The notes beneath the pieces were generated by a model. The model was not told the origin of the DNA and ran no database searches. It saw only the letters and a list, made by a program, of their open reading frames with translations. Positions 63,225 to 64,000 of a stretch of 64,000 bases of DNA are shown piece after piece. This DNA is from Achatina immaculata. Lineage: Eukaryota; Mollusca; Gastropoda; Stylommatophora; Achatinidae. Positions within the stretch are counted from its first letter, which is position 1. Every line of letters starts with the position of its first letter. Location: assembly GCA_009760885.1 (NCBI GenBank), contig CM019710.1:3804686-3868685 (forward strand), in the 5' to 3' direction. A program made the translations under genes and the position numbers.

Positions 63225-63560
63225 TTTTCCTCGGTCGTCCCATTCTTGTCCATTCTCTTCATGTTTTTTCTTGTTCCGTTGCCCTGAAGCTGTGAGCGAG
63301 ATGTTCTGTCGCAGCCAGTTTGATGAAGGTTTTCAAGCAGATCATCGTGCCATATGCAGAGTGGATATGGCACCAGGAATTGAGCTAAAAAAAGCAGGAA
63401 AAGGTGCAGATCTTCTTTAGCAGACTACGCTTCCATAGCAATCCCTGCTTGATTAGCCGGGCTAAAGCCTATTAGTGGAGGTGGGGGGGGGGGTCTCAGC
63501 ATAGAGCTGCGATGGGATCTTTGTCAACTGTGGTTCATCAACCCTGACTCAGCCAGTCTT
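63225..63560 (-). mobile_element. VNTR-SINE fragment, antisense, with G-run
   Basis: GATCTTCTTTAGCAGACTAC GCTTCCATAGCAATCCCTGC TTGATTAGCCGGGCTAAAGC, then a G11 run, GATGGGATCTTTGTCAACTG TGGTTCATCAACCCTGACTC. It matches 36740-36890 in order. Confidence 0.65.
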
Positions 63561-64000
63561 TTATGGGTGCTGACCACTACCGCGGGCCACGGCCGTCTTA
63601 AAGTATCGGGGGCCCCTAGGCAAAGTAATAATAAAATAACAAAATAAGCCGCCTGCATCCACCCACGCATGCACACACAGCACACCCACCATATACATTT
63701 ATATGCATAGATTTCAATGGGCTGGTTGGACCCTCCCCCCCCCCATGTACTTTGAGCCCCTGGGCAGTGCCCAGGTGGGCCCATGTGTTAAGATGGCCCT
63801 GTCTCAGGCTCCCTCTCTACTCCTTTCATGTTTCTCATCTTCCTCTTCTTTTCTGTATAAACTGGTTCATTAATTACCTCCTTGCAACAACTGCAAACTT
63901 CATTTCTCTGTAGCAGGCAAAGGTCCCTGTAGAATCAGGTATTTGAGTTGGATAGGGACTGGATTGTGGTGGTTTTGTTTTAGTTCCCATGGTGCACCAG
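63561..64000. other. CFAP91 intron 13 start, nothing recognised
   Basis: C9 run near 63735. No exon or element recognised to the edge. Confidence 0.35.

Overview
This window is animal nuclear DNA: spliceosomal introns, large intergenic space, and dense non-LTR retrotransposons, short non-autonomous elements and minisatellites. There are no prokaryotic operons and no rRNA or true tRNA genes. Both host genes have clear metazoan orthologues. The repeat landscape (several RTE-like LINEs, RNase H-bearing I/Nimb-like LINEs, TTAA-flanked elements) suggests a marine invertebrate, most likely a mollusc. That placement is inference, not proof.

Host genes. (1) Positions 17-341 on the minus strand are the first coding exon of a CBL-family E3 ubiquitin ligase (start of the tyrosine-kinase-binding four-helix bundle); the rest lies off the left edge. 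(2) From 8442 to the right edge the plus strand carries the N-terminal part of CFAP91 (MAATS1/AAT1, Chlamydomonas FAP91), an axonemal protein of the calmodulin- and spoke-associated complex. Twelve coding exons are recognised by similarity, with matching splice phases: 8442-8505, 11915-11991, 14489-14646, 15449-15547, 26974-27140, 31841-32018, 34614-34709, 37145-37206, 38627-38808, 46347-46490, 52811-52915 and 63146-63217. They total 1404 nt (468 codons). One short conserved segment expected between 15547 and 26974 was not found, and the 3' exons lie beyond the window. The two genes are head to head, about 8.1 kb apart. A perfect RFX X-box (5929-5942) lies between them.

Layout. 0.8-7.9 kb is a repeat-filled intergenic spacer: a tandemly duplicated LINE piece, a 37-bp minisatellite, nested RTE fragments and a 30-bp minisatellite. 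8.4-63.2 kb is CFAP91, whose introns hold nearly all other elements. Recurrent families, named here for convenience, are: RTE-A ((ATGA)n tail; at least nine pieces); RTE-B ((GA)n tail; one full-length copy with an 11-bp target-site duplication); RTE-C (degenerate); RTE-D ((GAT)n tail); an I-like LINE with RNase H and a (GAA)n tail; a 1.4-1.5 kb non-coding element with the same tail ('GAA-NA'); a VNTR-bearing SINE-like element; a TTAA-flanked inverted-repeat element; and a foldback element.

Many insertions can be delimited exactly by target-site duplications or by a paralogous empty site. At least two minisatellites appear to have grown out of LINE coding sequence. No new protein system was found. 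The novelty here is in repeat biology and in how the gene tolerates it.
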